DNA of 64,000 nt from Chlorophyllum brunneum (taxonomy: Eukaryota > Basidiomycota > Agaricomycetes > Agaricales > Agaricaceae), in assembly GCA_963576785.1 (NCBI GenBank), contig OY756142.1:1178001-1242000 (forward strand). Direction: 5' to 3'. This document shows, piece by piece, positions 23,229 through 37,251 of this stretch. Both the position numbers and the translations under genes were made by a program. How positions within the stretch are numbered: position 1 is the first letter of the stretch; each line of letters opens with the position of its first letter. A model generated the notes under the pieces. The model was not told the origin of the DNA and searched no databases. It was given only the letters and a program-made list of their open reading frames with translations.

Positions 23229-26200
23229 CTAGAACCATGGGTGATATAACTCTCCCATTTTCGCAAGTTGGATGGGATTAGTGGCAGTAGACACCAGGTT
23301 AGTGATGGTTTGAATGGCAGGAACCGTCGCCGAAGCACCGTTGTTTTGCTTGAAAAAGGGGATCAGAAGTGGAGGAGATATGCAAAGGCAGGTATACTCA
23401 CGTTCTGCCTTTCCGTTTTGCATGCCATCACTTCTGCGCGTTTTACGATGCCATCAATGTTTGCAGCGACACCTTGACGAAAGGCTGCATCCCCAACCAT
23501 CCAAGGGCGCCTCTGCATCGTCATCCATGAAATTACCTCGTCTCGTCCAAACAGACATAATTGTTGTTCCAAAGTGTACTTGAAGAACACTGAGCTCATG
23601 CAGATACACCAAACGAGGAAGCGCTTACTTCAGGCTCTGTGAGGGAGCGGGCAATGGCCATGATTCCTGATGTCAGTATCCCTTCGGTAAATATGGGACC
23701 AAGGAACGTTTGCATATTGGGAGTCAATCGGAAGGGGACGACGTCGCTGGTCGCAAAGACAGGTAGTCCACTGGAGATACCTGGGAGAAGCTCCGTCATA
23801 GCTATCTGACCAGTTGACCGGCAGATCTGGAAACGACTTGGATGACGGCTTGAGAGACACAGAACAAATGTCATGAAACAAGATGCTGAGAGCTGCGAAC
23901 CGAACTGTCTTCGCATCCTCCAAAGTTCACTGGGGCCATGCATAGTACGGACCATATACTGGTGCAACGAGTGGGTGAGGAAATAAGCGTAAGGGGAGAG
24001 GGGCTAAAGCTTACATTGGTCAGGACTACATCCGGTATCGTTTTCACAGCGACCTCATCATATATATCCTTCTTAAGGGTAATGTACTCAGTCTTGGTCA
24101 ACTGCGAAGGGTTTAGATACGTGCATTCATCGTCGTTTTATGTGATTGCATACCTGTCTTGCGGAGTTCTGTCGGAATTCCCGCAGAGTCTTCTTGACCT
24201 TTTCCCCCGCGAACAGGATGGGTTCCTCCCTTGATATGTCCGTACCTTCGCAGTGGAGTTCATAAATATCACCAAGAGTGATGTATGAAGTATCGGTCTG
24301 GAACAAACGTAGCGTCGGGCTACAAGAGATGGCGGCCGGTAAATGGAACGAGAGGTTGCGTTTCCGTGTCTCCTTTTTCCGCTGCAATACACTTTCTCTG
24401 ACTGTCAATATTACGGCCACTAATCCAAAGGGCCAAGGACCAACCTATTAAGCGTTCTCAATATTTGCATGACTTTGTCCTCGCGACGACACTGGCGATG
24501 GCAAGGGATCTGGACCATAAAAGACGTCTTGGTATTGTCATTGCCATGGAGAGTGAATCTCTTCCAACAAGTCCCGTTGGAACGGCCGAGCTCGAATTTC
24601 GAAGCGAATTTCTGTATCTTGACAAAATTCTGGTTTGTGTCCTTATCCTGAGACTCGTGTTAGGAAAATAAGTCAATAATGAGCAGGCGTGGTAACCCCA
24701 CCTCAGTATATTGACCAGGGATCTCGATTTCGTCGATTTTGTTGTATTGAAACTCTGTGAGGTAGTGACTAACCAACGCAAGTGGTTGTATGCGGGGTCG
24801 TGAGTCTAGCAATCTTTCATACTTGTCCCTCCACTGCTGTAGTCGGCGAATGTATTCATAATGATTAGGTTTCGAAACCAGGAAATCCTCCTCGAATTCT
24901 TTCTGTGTTTATCACAATTGGTGAGAATGAAGACGGAATACTGGAATACATTTACACACTCTTACGGGACCCCCGATAATTGGAGCAAGGCGAGCAAGGG
25001 TTTGTTGAGTATGAGGGGCGAGCGAGCCGTCGTCTTCAACGGCGTTCATCCTCAGAATGTAATTCTGTAGATCACGATTGTTGTGTACGTCTCAAAATAA
25101 ACGCGCAAAAATCATACCTGGATTGCTTCTTGTAGAAGGAGACATATATGGCGGTAGATGTCCTCCTCTGGCGGAGGTTTGAACTTCTGATGAACCTGAT
25201 CGACCATGGTTTCAAGGCTAAGAATGAGCAACGGGAATGTCGTTTTTAGGACCTGCAAAACCTCGTCTACAAGATCTGATGCTTGACGAGGGAACACTAC
25301 TGCTGCAGCCTCGGCAGAAGTTTGCCCATTTTGAATCGCGGCAGTGGTTCCAGCAGCAGGCGCTTGGCCTTGGACAGCCATAGTACCATTACTATTATCG
25401 TTGCCATCTTTAGTAACTTGGTCCTCTGGTCGTCGAGTGACATCTACTAGTGGTTGATTTAAAGAAATGGCTCGTGCTTGTGCAGTCTTTCTCATCAACT
25501 GTAGCTCTTCCCGGTAGGTGCGTAGATGATAAAAGAGGGCCTATAGAGAGTTGAGTCCTCACGTGGCCAATGTTAGATGTGACTTACCTGAGGATAATGC
25601 CTGGCGAGGTTCAGAAGCAGGTAGCGTGCCTGCTTGGCTTCTCTATGGTTGAGGGACTGACATAGTTGCGGAGTAAGTGTTATCCAATACCAGAAAGCTG
25701 CATCGCCTTTATAGGTGTCGAATGCCTTCGAGATTGTCATCGCGCTGTCATCCAAGCTGAGCAACCATAGAATGCGAGTGAGAAGAGGTCGGCTTTTGCC
25801 ATTCTTGTACAGCCCAGCGGCTTGCAGGTAACAGCTGACAGCGCTTGAAGCGTAGGTGAGGTCTGTGTTCTCTGCACCTGCGTTTTTGAACATGCGATCG
25901 TTGAAACGGCCCCATTCAGCCCAAGCTTTAGCTTGGGCCATGTCGAGCTGGACGGCTTGTCCGAAAGCATGGTTTGCCTCTTCATTTCGCGCTAGTCGAG
26001 CGTGGAACATGCCCTTGAGTGTGTAGAACTCCGCCTTTTGCGAGTTGGAGAAGAACATGAGGTTAGTGTTATTGATGACATCTAACCCGGCCTGAAGGTC
26101 GTTCGGCTTTTGATAATGGCAACGGGCTTGTTCTCGTAATTTAAGGAAAGCCTCCGAGATTTCAATGTTCGGTAAAGTGTAGATCTTCGTCAGTGATGTG

Positions 26201-29200
26201 AAACAGACGTCAAGGAGGTCGTGTTTTCGGGCGACGTGGGCAAATCGATTGATGATCCATGCAGTCTCGTGATAACCCCTGTATCCATACGTATTGGTGT
26301 TATTGTTGGCATTGTTGTTGCATTGATTGTTGATCAGGGGCATGTATGCGTTGTTGATTGCGTGGAAGACATTCTGGCGCCATGCAACGAGGTCACTCCA
26401 TAAGTTGATGTCGTCTTGGATGTTCGGTAGGCGTTCTCGCCAGGCTTGAAGGACCATCTTCAGCTCGGAGGATTTCTTTTCCAGGTTTTGTGCGTTGGTC
26501 TGTGACAAAGATCCGAATATCTGCACAGCTTCCTGGAGCTCAACAAATTGTTGGAAATGTTGGAGGAGAGGCACGTGGGCGTTTGAGAGATGAGTGGGTA
26601 GCCCCACCCATTTGCGCAGTGATAATTGCATAGCGTCCTCAAGCATCTTGGTAAACTCTGTATTTTTGTCAAGGGCACTTGGGAACTTGAGCAGTGCTAG
26701 GAATGCTTCGAACACGCGTCGCCTGGGGGTAGGGATTTCCGGGAGTTGTTTAACCTGCTCCTCCAAGCTCTCCTTAGTATCTGCCCAGTCTTTGATCCTC
26801 CAAGCGCTCTCGAGCATGAGCTCCTGGTTGCCTTCGCCTTTAGCAAAGTCGTATAAGATATCCCATTGTTGGAGTTTCTCCGCTGCTAGCACCCAGTGAT
26901 CCTCCCACAAACAGTACTCTGGCTCAGAGAAGGGAATGGTCCCGGCTCGCGCTTTGCTTTGGGCATTTTCATAAGCAGCAGATGCTTGTTCCCAGAATCC
27001 ATGCTGCTCGAATGCTAGGGCGATGTTCGTCTCTGGGTGTAGGCATCGACGACGCCACAAGCCATAAAACATGTCTTCGTCTGCTAACTCAGCATACACT
27101 TCTGCGAGAGAGTCGTAAACATAGTCTCGAACATTAGGCTCATCGTCTTTGACCATCTCGAGCGAGGAGCCGAGTATCTCGAGTGCCACATGCCAAGCGC
27201 CGAAGGTCTTCGCAAGGTATTTGACGAGATGAGGGGGGAGCATGAGGGCAGGTGAACATCCATGGATACCGGTAAGTAGCGTCTGGACGACGTTGGGATG
27301 TAGATGGGCTTGTTTGATGTGGTATTCCTTGCTCAGGAGATTGATCATGTGATTAGTAATGTCCATCTGCTCACGACGAGAAAGACTTGACCAAGCAGCA
27401 GGGAATACGGAACACCACGTGTCGTGAGCAGTCTGGTGATCGAGGAATAGCAACCGTTGCATTGGGCGAACGACACTCCGAGCATCTGGTCTGTGGACGG
27501 CTGGGATGAGCTCATTGTGTATCTGCCGTCGATCGGTAGTTACAGGAGCATCGAGGTCAGCGGCTCCCAGTATGAGGTGCAAGGCAAGGTAGATCCAATT
27601 ATGGTCCGCGAGTACCTCCCAGCTCTGAACGCCTAGGATGTATGTCAAGCGGCCAAATAATGATCGTGGTACGCTAACGTCCAGCAAATCCATGAAGCGT
27701 TCTCGCAGTAGGGCGTCTTTAGCACGACAACCAAGCAGAAATGCGGGTTCGAGCCTGGTTGTGAGATCACTCCTACGGAGAGATGGCTCTGTATAGATGT
27801 CGTAAATGAGTTCGAGATATGGGTGGAAGAGGGCTTCTCCCCGCGTTTCGTAGAATGTCATCTTCTGAATCAGGCCGGCTTTCTCCTTCATGGTTGGGTA
27901 AGCCTCCTGTCGATGCATGGCCCAAGTGCGCGCCAAGTCTAACATATAGCGGCAGAGCTGAACGCTCTTTGACTTTTCTACCAATACAACTAAGGTACTA
28001 AGCAACCACCGCCGCTGATCTGCGAGGTGCGCAACGGAGATCTGGCAGATCTCGAGGAGTAGGATGATGAGGCGGACGTTGCCTTCAATCCCGTTGGTGG
28101 AGGGAGACTGTATATGCTCTTTGGCTAGTTTACTCAACAACTTCATAAGTGGCTGGCTGAACGCTTCAACTCGCTCGGGTGTGATGGTGACAACAGATTT
28201 CAACATGAGGAGGATGCTTCGCGGAGTGTTGCTGTTGCGTAAACCATCTCCAATGGTACCGTTCACGAAAGTGTGGAAGTCAGAGAGTTCAGTCTGTTGT
28301 TCTTCCTCTTCTTTAGGCAGCGGGAAGAGGCGAATGAGATGGTCGAAAATGGGGTGGAGGGCATCCTGGAGGGTGTGATCATCTGTCAGAAGACCCTTTC
28401 GAATGAGCTTCTGCAAAGATGTCGCATTCGTCGTGAACCACGCATCGCTCTGCTCTGCGGTGATGACCTGAAGAACTTTTGCAGACGAGATAGCGAGGGA
28501 GAGTGCATTTTCGGCTGAGAGGTCGTTCTATAAGGCTTGTTCAGAACCTGACTGGTATATGGAATTTGATACGTACTTGTTCAAGGGTTCGAGAAAAGTA
28601 TCGCAAGCCAACAGTAACTTCTGTCCAACCATTGGGTCCGACCATAGACTGTAGCAACGAAAGTGCTCGGGGAACAAGGGTAGCCCTTGCCGCCTGATCG
28701 TGCGGGAAGGTAGCGAGGCGAACTAAGTAACTGATCATATTCTCGCGGAGGCCTATGGGTGTAAGCCAAACGGGTTCAGCTCTGTTGTCCTGGACGACTT
28801 GTGTTGTTTGTTCTTCCCAGTCGAAGATAACTTGAAGGACCTCAATGGAAAGTGATCTCATCTCTGCCGTCGATGACGTCGACATCCCAAGTTTGCTCAA
28901 TGAGTTTGCCATGTGAGGAATGAACAATGAACGGACGGGGTAGAAGAGCTGGGGTTGTTTGATGATAAGATGGTAGATGGCAATCATCTGAGCCAAACCT
29001 TCCTCCGCGAGCAACCGTCGGGTAGTTTTGGCCCACTGAGGGTGGCCGGGTTCGTTTGAGTCGGATTGGGGAAGGACAGGCGCAAGGGTCGCAAGGGCTT
29101 CTTGACGCACGAGGGGTTTGCCCTCAGAGTGAGATAAGCGCAACAGACCTGTCCAGGCGCGTAATATAAATTTTTGTGGTGTCGGGAAGCCAGCGAAAAA

Positions 29201-32200
29201 TCTAGCTGCCAGTAGATAGGCAACTTGCTTCACGATAATGTCATCGCTGTTGGTGATATAATGCCATGCGCACTTGATGATATCTTTCTTCACGTCTTCA
29301 AGCAAGTCGGAGTAGTACTGGACGAGGATGGTAGTGAAGTGGAGGAGCTCTATTTTAAACGTATCGTCTGTATCTACAAATGCCGCGTTTTCTGTGATAG
29401 GTTGCCAGATAAGGCGATGAAGTTGGTTGATGAAATCGGCATCCAGTAGGCGCTCGCTGCTAGATTCACGAGATGCATGGACAAGGATGGTCGGGGTAAT
29501 GATGTAACGAAGGAATGCCCCCTTTTGATTCCAATGGACAGAGGCATCACCGAACCAGGTCAAGAATCGAAGAAGGACATTGCGGCGGAAGATCGTATCT
29601 TCACTCAGTGCCACATGCTTGTAAAGGAACTGAGAGACATGAACAACATCCATACTGAGATTACGGTTGAAGACGACGACGACATCGAAAAGGAGATCGA
29701 TCCGAGGAGACTGTTGAAGTGCCTGCATGAAAATACCAAGTAGAAGGGAGTGTCGCTGCACGAGATCGGGAGCCCCAGGTTGAACATTAGGGGAACGCCA
29801 AACTTTGACCAATGCATCTATGGCAAGCTCGTAGTCGGATATCCAGATCGGAGAAATCTCCGCCAGATCGTGGAATAGTAGCAACGCTTGGGTGAGCATG
29901 GTGCTGTCTGCCCCTTGAGTGCAAAGGTTTACCAGCAGTGGCGTTCTCGAGGCCAGTTCGCGCTCAAGATTGGGAGCGTACCTGCCGAGAAGGATGCTCC
30001 TCAGCGTACGGAGATGTCGAGGGAACTTAAGGTGCCGCATGAAGAAATCAATGCCTTCGACAGGATATCGGTCGAGATATTTGGCCAAGGGCTCAGAGAA
30101 GGGGCTGCGGGTAGAGAAGTGCATTTGCGCTTCGGTCTGCACCACAGCGTTCACGAGGTTTTCAAGGAAGATGTTGGCCGCAGAAGGGAGGAGGTGGAAA
30201 ATATTGGCGAGTCGAACCAGCTTGGAGATACCTTCGTGATCTGCAAGCGGAAGTCTTGATGATTGCTGAAGCATCTGAGGGTCTGCCACACTCCTAAAGT
30301 GGTCAAGGAGCTTATGCCCAATCTCGACTTTGAAGTAGTTTGTCAAGAGTTCGAGAAGACGAGCAAGACCTTCAAGACCAGGGACTGAGAGGCGTTTTGG
30401 ATCCGCGAGATTCATCAGGATAGGTCGCAACCCTGTCTGTAAAAGCTCCTTTGGAAGACGACTTTGGTGTGTCAGTACCATCCTCAGGCCTTCGTGTGCA
30501 ACATCCTTGACCTCAGGAGAAGGAGAGTATAGAGACTTGAAATATACACCGGTTACCCTATTCGCGGTTCAGCTACCTCTAAGGTTGACGACGTCCAACG
30601 ACTCACCTCTGTCGGGTTTGGGTCTGGCGCGAGAAGAAATCGGTGATGGGCATGGATGCTGTCAATAATCTGATGCAGGCGACACGAAGCTTGGTGATCT
30701 CAATCGTGCCTTGGCGGATGCTTCCCCGACCAAGGAGTTGGGTATCATCAGCGTCCGCAAGAGCGAGCGTTTCGTGTAAGAGGCGGAGAAGCTCTTCATT
30801 CAACTCAACAAGGGGTGGGTCAAGACTGACGCAGTAACGGATCGCTTCAATCATTCCAATCTGCTTGGAGAATGGTAGTGCTCGCAGTGGTTTTGTATAG
30901 ATACCGGTCAGCATGCGGTCGCGATGGGGCATTAATAAATCAACAGCAGGTCGTCCACTAAGAGAAACAAGATATCCAATGCATTTTTGCGCTGCCTGAC
31001 GAACAATCGGGTTGGAGTTTTGAATTTCGGGGAAGAAGATACCCATAAGATTGATCAGCTTGTTCCGTGCTGTGGTGGCCCCTTCGCCGTTGAAATCAAG
31101 GTGGGCATTACTGATACGAAGAACTTCAAGGAGGATATCGATAATATCGTTGATGTCGCGAGGAATGTCCAACGGCAGGTCCTTGAAAATATGAAGGAGT
31201 GTGCGCACTAGCTCGCCTTCACGGTCACCAATCCACTTCTGAGCCAATTCTGGAGTTTGCGTCATGAGCTTGATACCGTTGCATCCTGCACTCTTGCGAA
31301 CCCATTGCTCGTCAAGGCAAAGAGCGGTAAAACGATTGGCCATGTTGTGAAGGATGGGTATAATCTCCTGTGGACCAATACTGGGCTGGTTTTTCATCGC
31401 CACTAAATCTTCGACGACCTTTGCCACCAATCCTTGCGCGACCTGCGCCTGCTCTGGTTGTTCCCTCGCGAGTGCATGGGGTAGAGCATCGAGGTAACAA
31501 GATAGAAGGCGATTGGGACCACTTTTGGTGTCTCGCGACTGATGCTTGCGAATCGAGCATTCGAAGACAGACCGTGACAGATTTCTTATATATGTTTTGG
31601 CTTCAGTGCTGAGCTCCGGGATATGTACAGCATCGTATATTCCCTCAAGTGTTCGTACGAAGTCTTCCTCGCCGTTACGCCCCTTGATACCCTGATAGGT
31701 GATCAATTATTGGAAAACGCAAGGAATGCCAGTGGTTTACCTCATATACGATCGTGGACAGACAGTTCTCTAGATAACGGTATGCATGTTCGCGATCGGG
31801 GTTGGAAAGCTTGGCCAGGTTTTCAGAAGCAAGTTTAGACACAGGGCCAAGGTCAATCTTCTCTCTGGAGCCTCCGAAAGAGATGGCCATTTTTGCAGAT
31901 TCGGAATGATGGTGATAGGCGAGTGCGGGTTCCTTAGTGAGCAGGCGTCTGTTGCGCCCCCCAAGTTTACCGAGGATACGAATGGTAGTATGGGCAGCAT
32001 GGTGACTTGCGGGTTGGGGCTTGAGGTGGTTGAAGAGTGCTTCCATGAGCTCTCTCAATACCGTGCTCAAAGTGGGATCAAGGAAGTCTGGTGTCAGGTT
32101 GTCAATACAAAGTTCCAAGGTACGGAGGCCTTGGGAAACGAGCTCCGGACTTCCACGTAGCGCCAATGCCAAAGGCTGCATGAGATAGGTGAGGTGAGGA

Positions 32201-34689
32201 AGTAGATGGGTCAAGCGTAAGGGAACTGTAAGGCAAAGCTCGACGATCATGTCGCGAGCGATGCCTTCAGAAGCAAGTAATTGGCGATTCAGGCTCTCCA
32301 ACATTTCTGGGAGCAACGGCAGAACTTCCTTGTAAAGCAACTCAAATCGACCACCACCACCACCAATAGCCCTAAAGAGCGCACGTAATAAATGGAAGAA
32401 ATGGGTCGCCTTTGTCGCCTTGGCAGAGAGAGGGAAGCAGTCCATGAGGAGCTTAGCAAGATGAGCAGCGAGGATGGGTTCGTTGAGGGTAGGATATTGC
32501 GAGACCGCCGCAAACGCCATTTTATACAGCCTGATTGTGGCTGCCGCCGTCATGTCGTCCTGCTCACCTAAGAGAGGTAAGCGGTCAACAAGGTATTTGA
32601 GAACGATAGCAAGAAGGGTTGGTGATGTTTGTTCGCGAGCGAAGAGGAACTGGCAAATGTTGAGCAGTAATATGCGTGTCCGAGCGCAGTCGAAGAAGAA
32701 ATCGATTTTGTGAGTCCAAACCTCCTGGAAAACGTGCAGGTTGATTTCCAGGAGAGCGTGTCCAAACCACTCAACCGCATCGGAGTACTCGTTGGTTCCT
32801 CTTGGGTCTGGGCGAGGTTCAGGATCAAGCAATACCATGCAGCGTATACACCCTTCAAAAAGTCGGAAGACGTAGGTGCCGTCAATGATCGGTGCATCGC
32901 ATTTCTTCAGCGATGCCAGACAAACACGGAATCCATGGAGCAAAGCCCTGAAGATGACACGGGACTCTGAAAATTTGTTGATATGAAGATTCTTGATATG
33001 TGGAACTAGGATTACGTACCAGTGATCGTATCTTCTGGTTTGTCGATGGCATAAGTTGCACCACCGACAGGTCGTGCTTTCTCGATAAGAAAAATATCCG
33101 GAGCTGAGACCACGTCGGACCTTTGGCGTTCAAAAAAACCCGAAACCTCCTCGTGCACGATTGCCAGGCCCTCCAAGCGTTCCAAGCAGGATTCGAACAT
33201 GATTGTGAGAAGTTTAGCGGCCCCCTGAGGTGTCTCTTTTGCCAGTATGGCATCAGTAAGGCCAAACATCATCTTTGCGAATAATGTGTGAAGGTTGTTC
33301 CCAAGAGCGGGATTATGGATTAGGCAAGAATAGGAATCTACGATATGGTTCAGCTGTGCGGGAGTGAGGTCGTTCCGTAGATGATGAACCAGATCTGTGA
33401 CCGAACTGTATACCGGGACGCTGTTGAGGACTCAGACATTGGTAATGAGGGAGAAAACGACAGCTGCTAACCGTAACATCTCCTTACTGGCAATGCCCGT
33501 TCCAAGTAATACACGCTCATTAAAGAGCTTATCAAGGTGATCGAATAAGACACGACGGTGATTAGTGCTCATTAAATGGCGAAAGACTACCATGAGTTCC
33601 TAATGAAGCAAGCGTTAGGGAATATAATGATTGGACATTTTGGTGCTAACCTTTCTCAGAGCGATACCGTTGCTTGGACAGTCTTGGAGTAAACGAAGTG
33701 CACTCAGGATCAGAGTCTCGGCATAGCCCTCAGGTTGCTCTCCAGAGAAACGCATGTTATAAGCGAGGTAGGACAACATCTATACAACAGTTGAACATAT
33801 GGATCAAACCTAACGAATGCATACATGCCTTGATTTGGGAGTGGATAAATTCACTATACGCTCCCGCGTTCTTGACAGTAGACGACATTCCAGACCATAT
33901 TTCACCTATCGCTTCGTAGTTGGCACGAGCTTTGTGTTGCGCAGGTGATTCCAGTGCAAGCACTTCGGAAGCATAAGGGATAGATGCTTGCATGGCTGGA
34001 GACACCAATTGACGATGGACTTGAGACATGATTACGATGACCATGCCCATTTCACCGAGGACTTTGAAACTTCGTATGCTGGGTGACACGATCGTCGTAT
34101 CGAGAATTATAGAATTTTCGGAAAGAACCTCGTCTACCAAACCCTTCATGTTTTGGAACACTTGTAGGAAAATGGCGACGAATTCGTTCAGACTTTCTTC
34201 GGTAAGGATACGATAGCCTCGGATGATGTCGACTAGCGCTTTGCATGCTGTTGTGCCATTTTCCTCGTTGTCGTGGCGTATGACGTGAAGCATGCAGTTG
34301 AAGATAGTCTGTGCGTGAGGTCTGAGGCTCTCGCTGACGGGCAGTCGATTTAGTATTTCCAGCAGCACGCGACGGAACGCATATTCGGGTGTGTCCTTCG
34401 AGAAGGCCGGCTCTCCAGAGCGTAGTAATTCAGTGAGGGCGGGAACAAGATACGGGTATGTGCGTGCAGATTCGGTGTCCCGTACCGTATCGAGAATTTC
34501 CCTAATCTCAGAGGCAACAGTATGTTTGGTCCTGAGGTCTGTGCAAGCATTAGCGAGGCGCCTGAAGACAAAAGGGATACATCACAGACCAACGTTTGGG
34601 TCAGCTATTCGTGCGACGCGTTGTTCCAGATCAGAAGTTGAGGAAAGGTGCTGGGCAGTCTCCATCGGAGCCGCACCTGGCAAAGCCAT
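23229..34689 (-). CDS. TRA1: TRA1/TRRAP, SAGA and NuA4 activator-binding scaffold
   Basis: Giant PIKK-family protein (about 3,600 residues) that recruits SAGA and NuA4 acetyltransferases to activators. N terminus: MALPGAAPMETAQHLSS, then VARIADPNV joined to DLRTKHTVASEIREI across a 51-nt intron. HEAT repeats run through about 34.5-28.5 kb, the FAT domain through about 28.4-25.5 kb (LLDVCFTSLTKIYTLP, QKAEFYTLKGMFHARL), then the pseudokinase (about 25.0-23.4 kb: NLSFHLPAAISCSPTLRLFQTD; RSTGQIAMTELLPGI where active PIKKs have the catalytic DFG region). The FATC end is TITNLVSTATNPIQLAKMGELYHPWF-like in register with Tra1, stop at 23229. Catalytic HRD/DFG residues are absent, as known for the family. 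Internal poly-Asn NNQCNNNANNNTN is unusual but within a loop. Introns are few for the size. Confidence 0.96.
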
Positions 34690-34751
34690 AGTAGTAGGAA
34701 AGGCAGGGCCTTGAAGCGAAAGCAACACTCGCCTTAATCGACAGTTTCGCG

Positions 34752-34757
34752 CACGTG
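34752..34757. promoter_or_regulatory. CACGTG box, TRA1/CTNNBL1 divergent promoter
   Basis: GCACGTGATC lies 63 bp upstream of the TRA1 ATG and 95 bp upstream of the CTNNBL1 ATG, in a 162-bp shared promoter. CACGTG is the classical site of bHLH factors such as Cbf1; binding here is inferred. Confidence 0.5.
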
Positions 34758-34851
34758 ATCATACCATATAAGGCAACTTACATCAAACCCGACTTTTATG
34801 CTAGCCCTGTAACCACGGCCTCTCTGAAGTGACCACAAACAAATAGGAATA

Positions 34852-37219
34852 ATGGATGTTGATCAGCTATTCAAGGTGGGCTTTGTGCTTTTACTCCTAT
34901 TCGTATCTCAATTTTAACTAGGTCCCCAAGCCCCCAATCGGGAGCCTGAAGCGCAAAATGCCCGATAATCCAACACCTGAGGTTCTGAAACGAATGAAAC
35001 TACAGGCACCTGGCCCATCACCAACGACGACCGAGAAAGAAAAGGCGCGTGCTGTCACGGTAGAAGACGCTGAAGAAGAGGATGAACACATGGATTTCGC
35101 ACCAGGTGGAGATGCCGACTATTTCGCAGAAGAGGATGAAGAAGGACGGTTTTATGGTGGTGGATTGACACAGGAGCAGAAGCAGATCTTGAATATCTTT
35201 GACTCTGCTACAGGAGAAGGTCCACCAGATGAGGTCAGTACCACTCTCTTTTGGCCGTTAATTGGTGTTCTTCCTATATTTCATTCCAGCCAGAGGAACT
35301 GTCAGTAACTTCAGTTCGCCGCATGCTACTCAAGTTTGAACGCACAGTGAATAAGAACACAGACCAACGCTCAAAGTATCCGGATGACCCGACAAGGTGA
35401 GCTTCAGCCAATTGTCATACCATTCGGCCCTTATGAACTGGCACTCTATAGGTTCATAGACTCCGAGGCTGACCTGGATCTTGCAATCAAAGGCATGCTG
35501 TCACTGGCCCAATCTCCATCTCTGGCATATCCTGAGCTTGTCAAGTCTGGGACTGTGACTCTTCTCATTGGTCTTCTCACCCACGAGAATATGGACATTG
35601 TCATTGACGTCGTTGAGCTAATACATGAGCTCACTGATGAAGATGTGGGCGCAGACGAGGAAGAGGAAGAGACAGGAGAGGCGGAAGATGCCCTTAAGAT
35701 ACTTGTGGAAAGTTTGGTAGGTTGCCCTCGTCGCATTGTGGCTTCTCGTTACTGACCTTCTCTCAGGTAAAGAATTCAATATTTGACTTGCTGACCGACA
35801 ATTTGAAACGTGTCAACGAATCGGAGGAGTCAGACAGGCAAGGTGTATTTCATATCCTAGGTAATCGACGCAGGTATCCTTTCTCCATACCGATTCACAA
35901 ACCCGCTGCATAGGCATATTCGAGAATCTTGTGGGTTTTAGCCCAGAACTATCACCGATACTCGCTTCCAAATCGAGATTATTGCCCTGGTTGCTCAACC
36001 GAATACAAGCGAAAGCTCATGACGAGAACCGCAGCTATGCAGCCGAACTCCTATCAATCCTACTACAGAATAACACCGAAAACCGCCTTCAGTTGGGCCA
36101 AAAGGACGGAGTGGAAACAGTGCTGAAGGTTCTTTCCGTAGGCCTTAAGTATGCCCCCGTTTGAATATATCACTCATTTTCGAGTAGCAATTCCGACGAC
36201 GAGATCCAGTGGACGCTGATGAGACTGAATTCATGGAAAACCTCTTCGACGCTCTCTGTTTGGCTCTAGGTGAGGCACCCATCAAGAAACTTTTCCTAGA
36301 ATCCGAAGGACCCGACCTGATGGTCCTTATGATGAAGTTCGTCCTTTGATTCCGCCTTTAAGTCCCAGCGCTAACTCCACGAAATAGAGAGAGGATTCAA
36401 TCTCGTTCGCGGTCCATCAAAACACTGGATTACGCGATGTCCGGACCCCATGGTTCTGCAGTTTGCGCCTCCTTCGTTGAAGCTCTGGGCCTGAAAACTC
36501 TTTTCGCTGCTTTTATGGGCAAAGTGCGCAAAACTTCAAGCACGCTTAGAACCATCATGTTATTCATGTCATCCCTTTAGGCCCAAAAGAAGAAAAATTA
36601 CTCAGCCCCACCCTCAGAAGACATGTCTCATATTCTGGGAATCATCTCATCTCTCATTACCAATCTTCCCTCCGACACCCCCCAGCGCATTCGTTTGCTC
36701 ACAAAATTCGTGGAAAACAACTATGAAAAGGTTGATAAGCTGCTGGACATTCGTGATTCTGCTCGCATGCGGCTCAAAGTGACGGACAAAGAGATTGAAG
36801 CGGATAAAAAGGTTAGTCAGCCTTAAATTGTCACGATGACATGGTCCAACCGTCAAAAGGATATGGTTGATAGTGGGGAGGAGATTACAGGTGAGGACCA
36901 AGATTTATGGTATCTTCGACGCTTGGATGGCGGGCTCTTCACATTGCAAACTGTCGACTATCTCTTGGGGTGGATTATCATGGAAGACGATGGGGTAAGC
37001 ATCACTCATCCCATTTCATTCCAGCGACAAACTGAAAAATATGTCAAGATCCGAGCACATGCTTTACAAATGATGAATCGCAAGGACCAAAGCCTCAACG
37101 ATATCATACAGACCCTCCGAATCTACTATGGTAATGTGGGAGAAGCCGGTGCCCAAGACGACGACACACCCTCGCAAAAACAAATTCTCAATGACCTGAT
37201 AGAAGCCCTCGATTCGTAG
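34852..37219 (+). CDS. CTNNBL1: Beta-catenin-like protein 1 (spliceosome-associated ARM-repeat protein)
   Basis: CTNNBL1 is an armadillo-repeat protein of the Prp19/CDC5L spliceosome complex and binds nuclear localization signals. Exon 1 is MDVDQLFK, followed by KPPIGSLKRKMP with a basic NLS-like patch, and an acidic region. The characteristic start of the fold reads EELSVTSVRRMLLKFERTVNKN, then ARM repeats: FIDSEADLDLAIKGML, LVKSGTVTLLIGLLTHEN, DVVELIHELTDEDV, KNSIFDLLTDNLKRVNESEE, HILGIFENLVGFSPELS, SYAAELLSILLQNN, HILGIISSLITNLPSDTP, DYLLGWIIMED, and ends DLIEALDS. At least seven short introns. Stop at 37219, only 32 bp from the stop of the convergent UTP15 gene, so the 3' UTRs must overlap. 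Confidence 0.94.
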
Positions 37220-37251
37220 GCGTCTGTTTAATGCTCTTGCCGAAGATAAAT

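Noticed and set aside
23229..25500. Several separate small minus-strand genes between 23.2 and 25.5 kb
   Set aside because: All the frames match consecutive parts of the TRA1 pseudokinase and FATC region separated by short introns.
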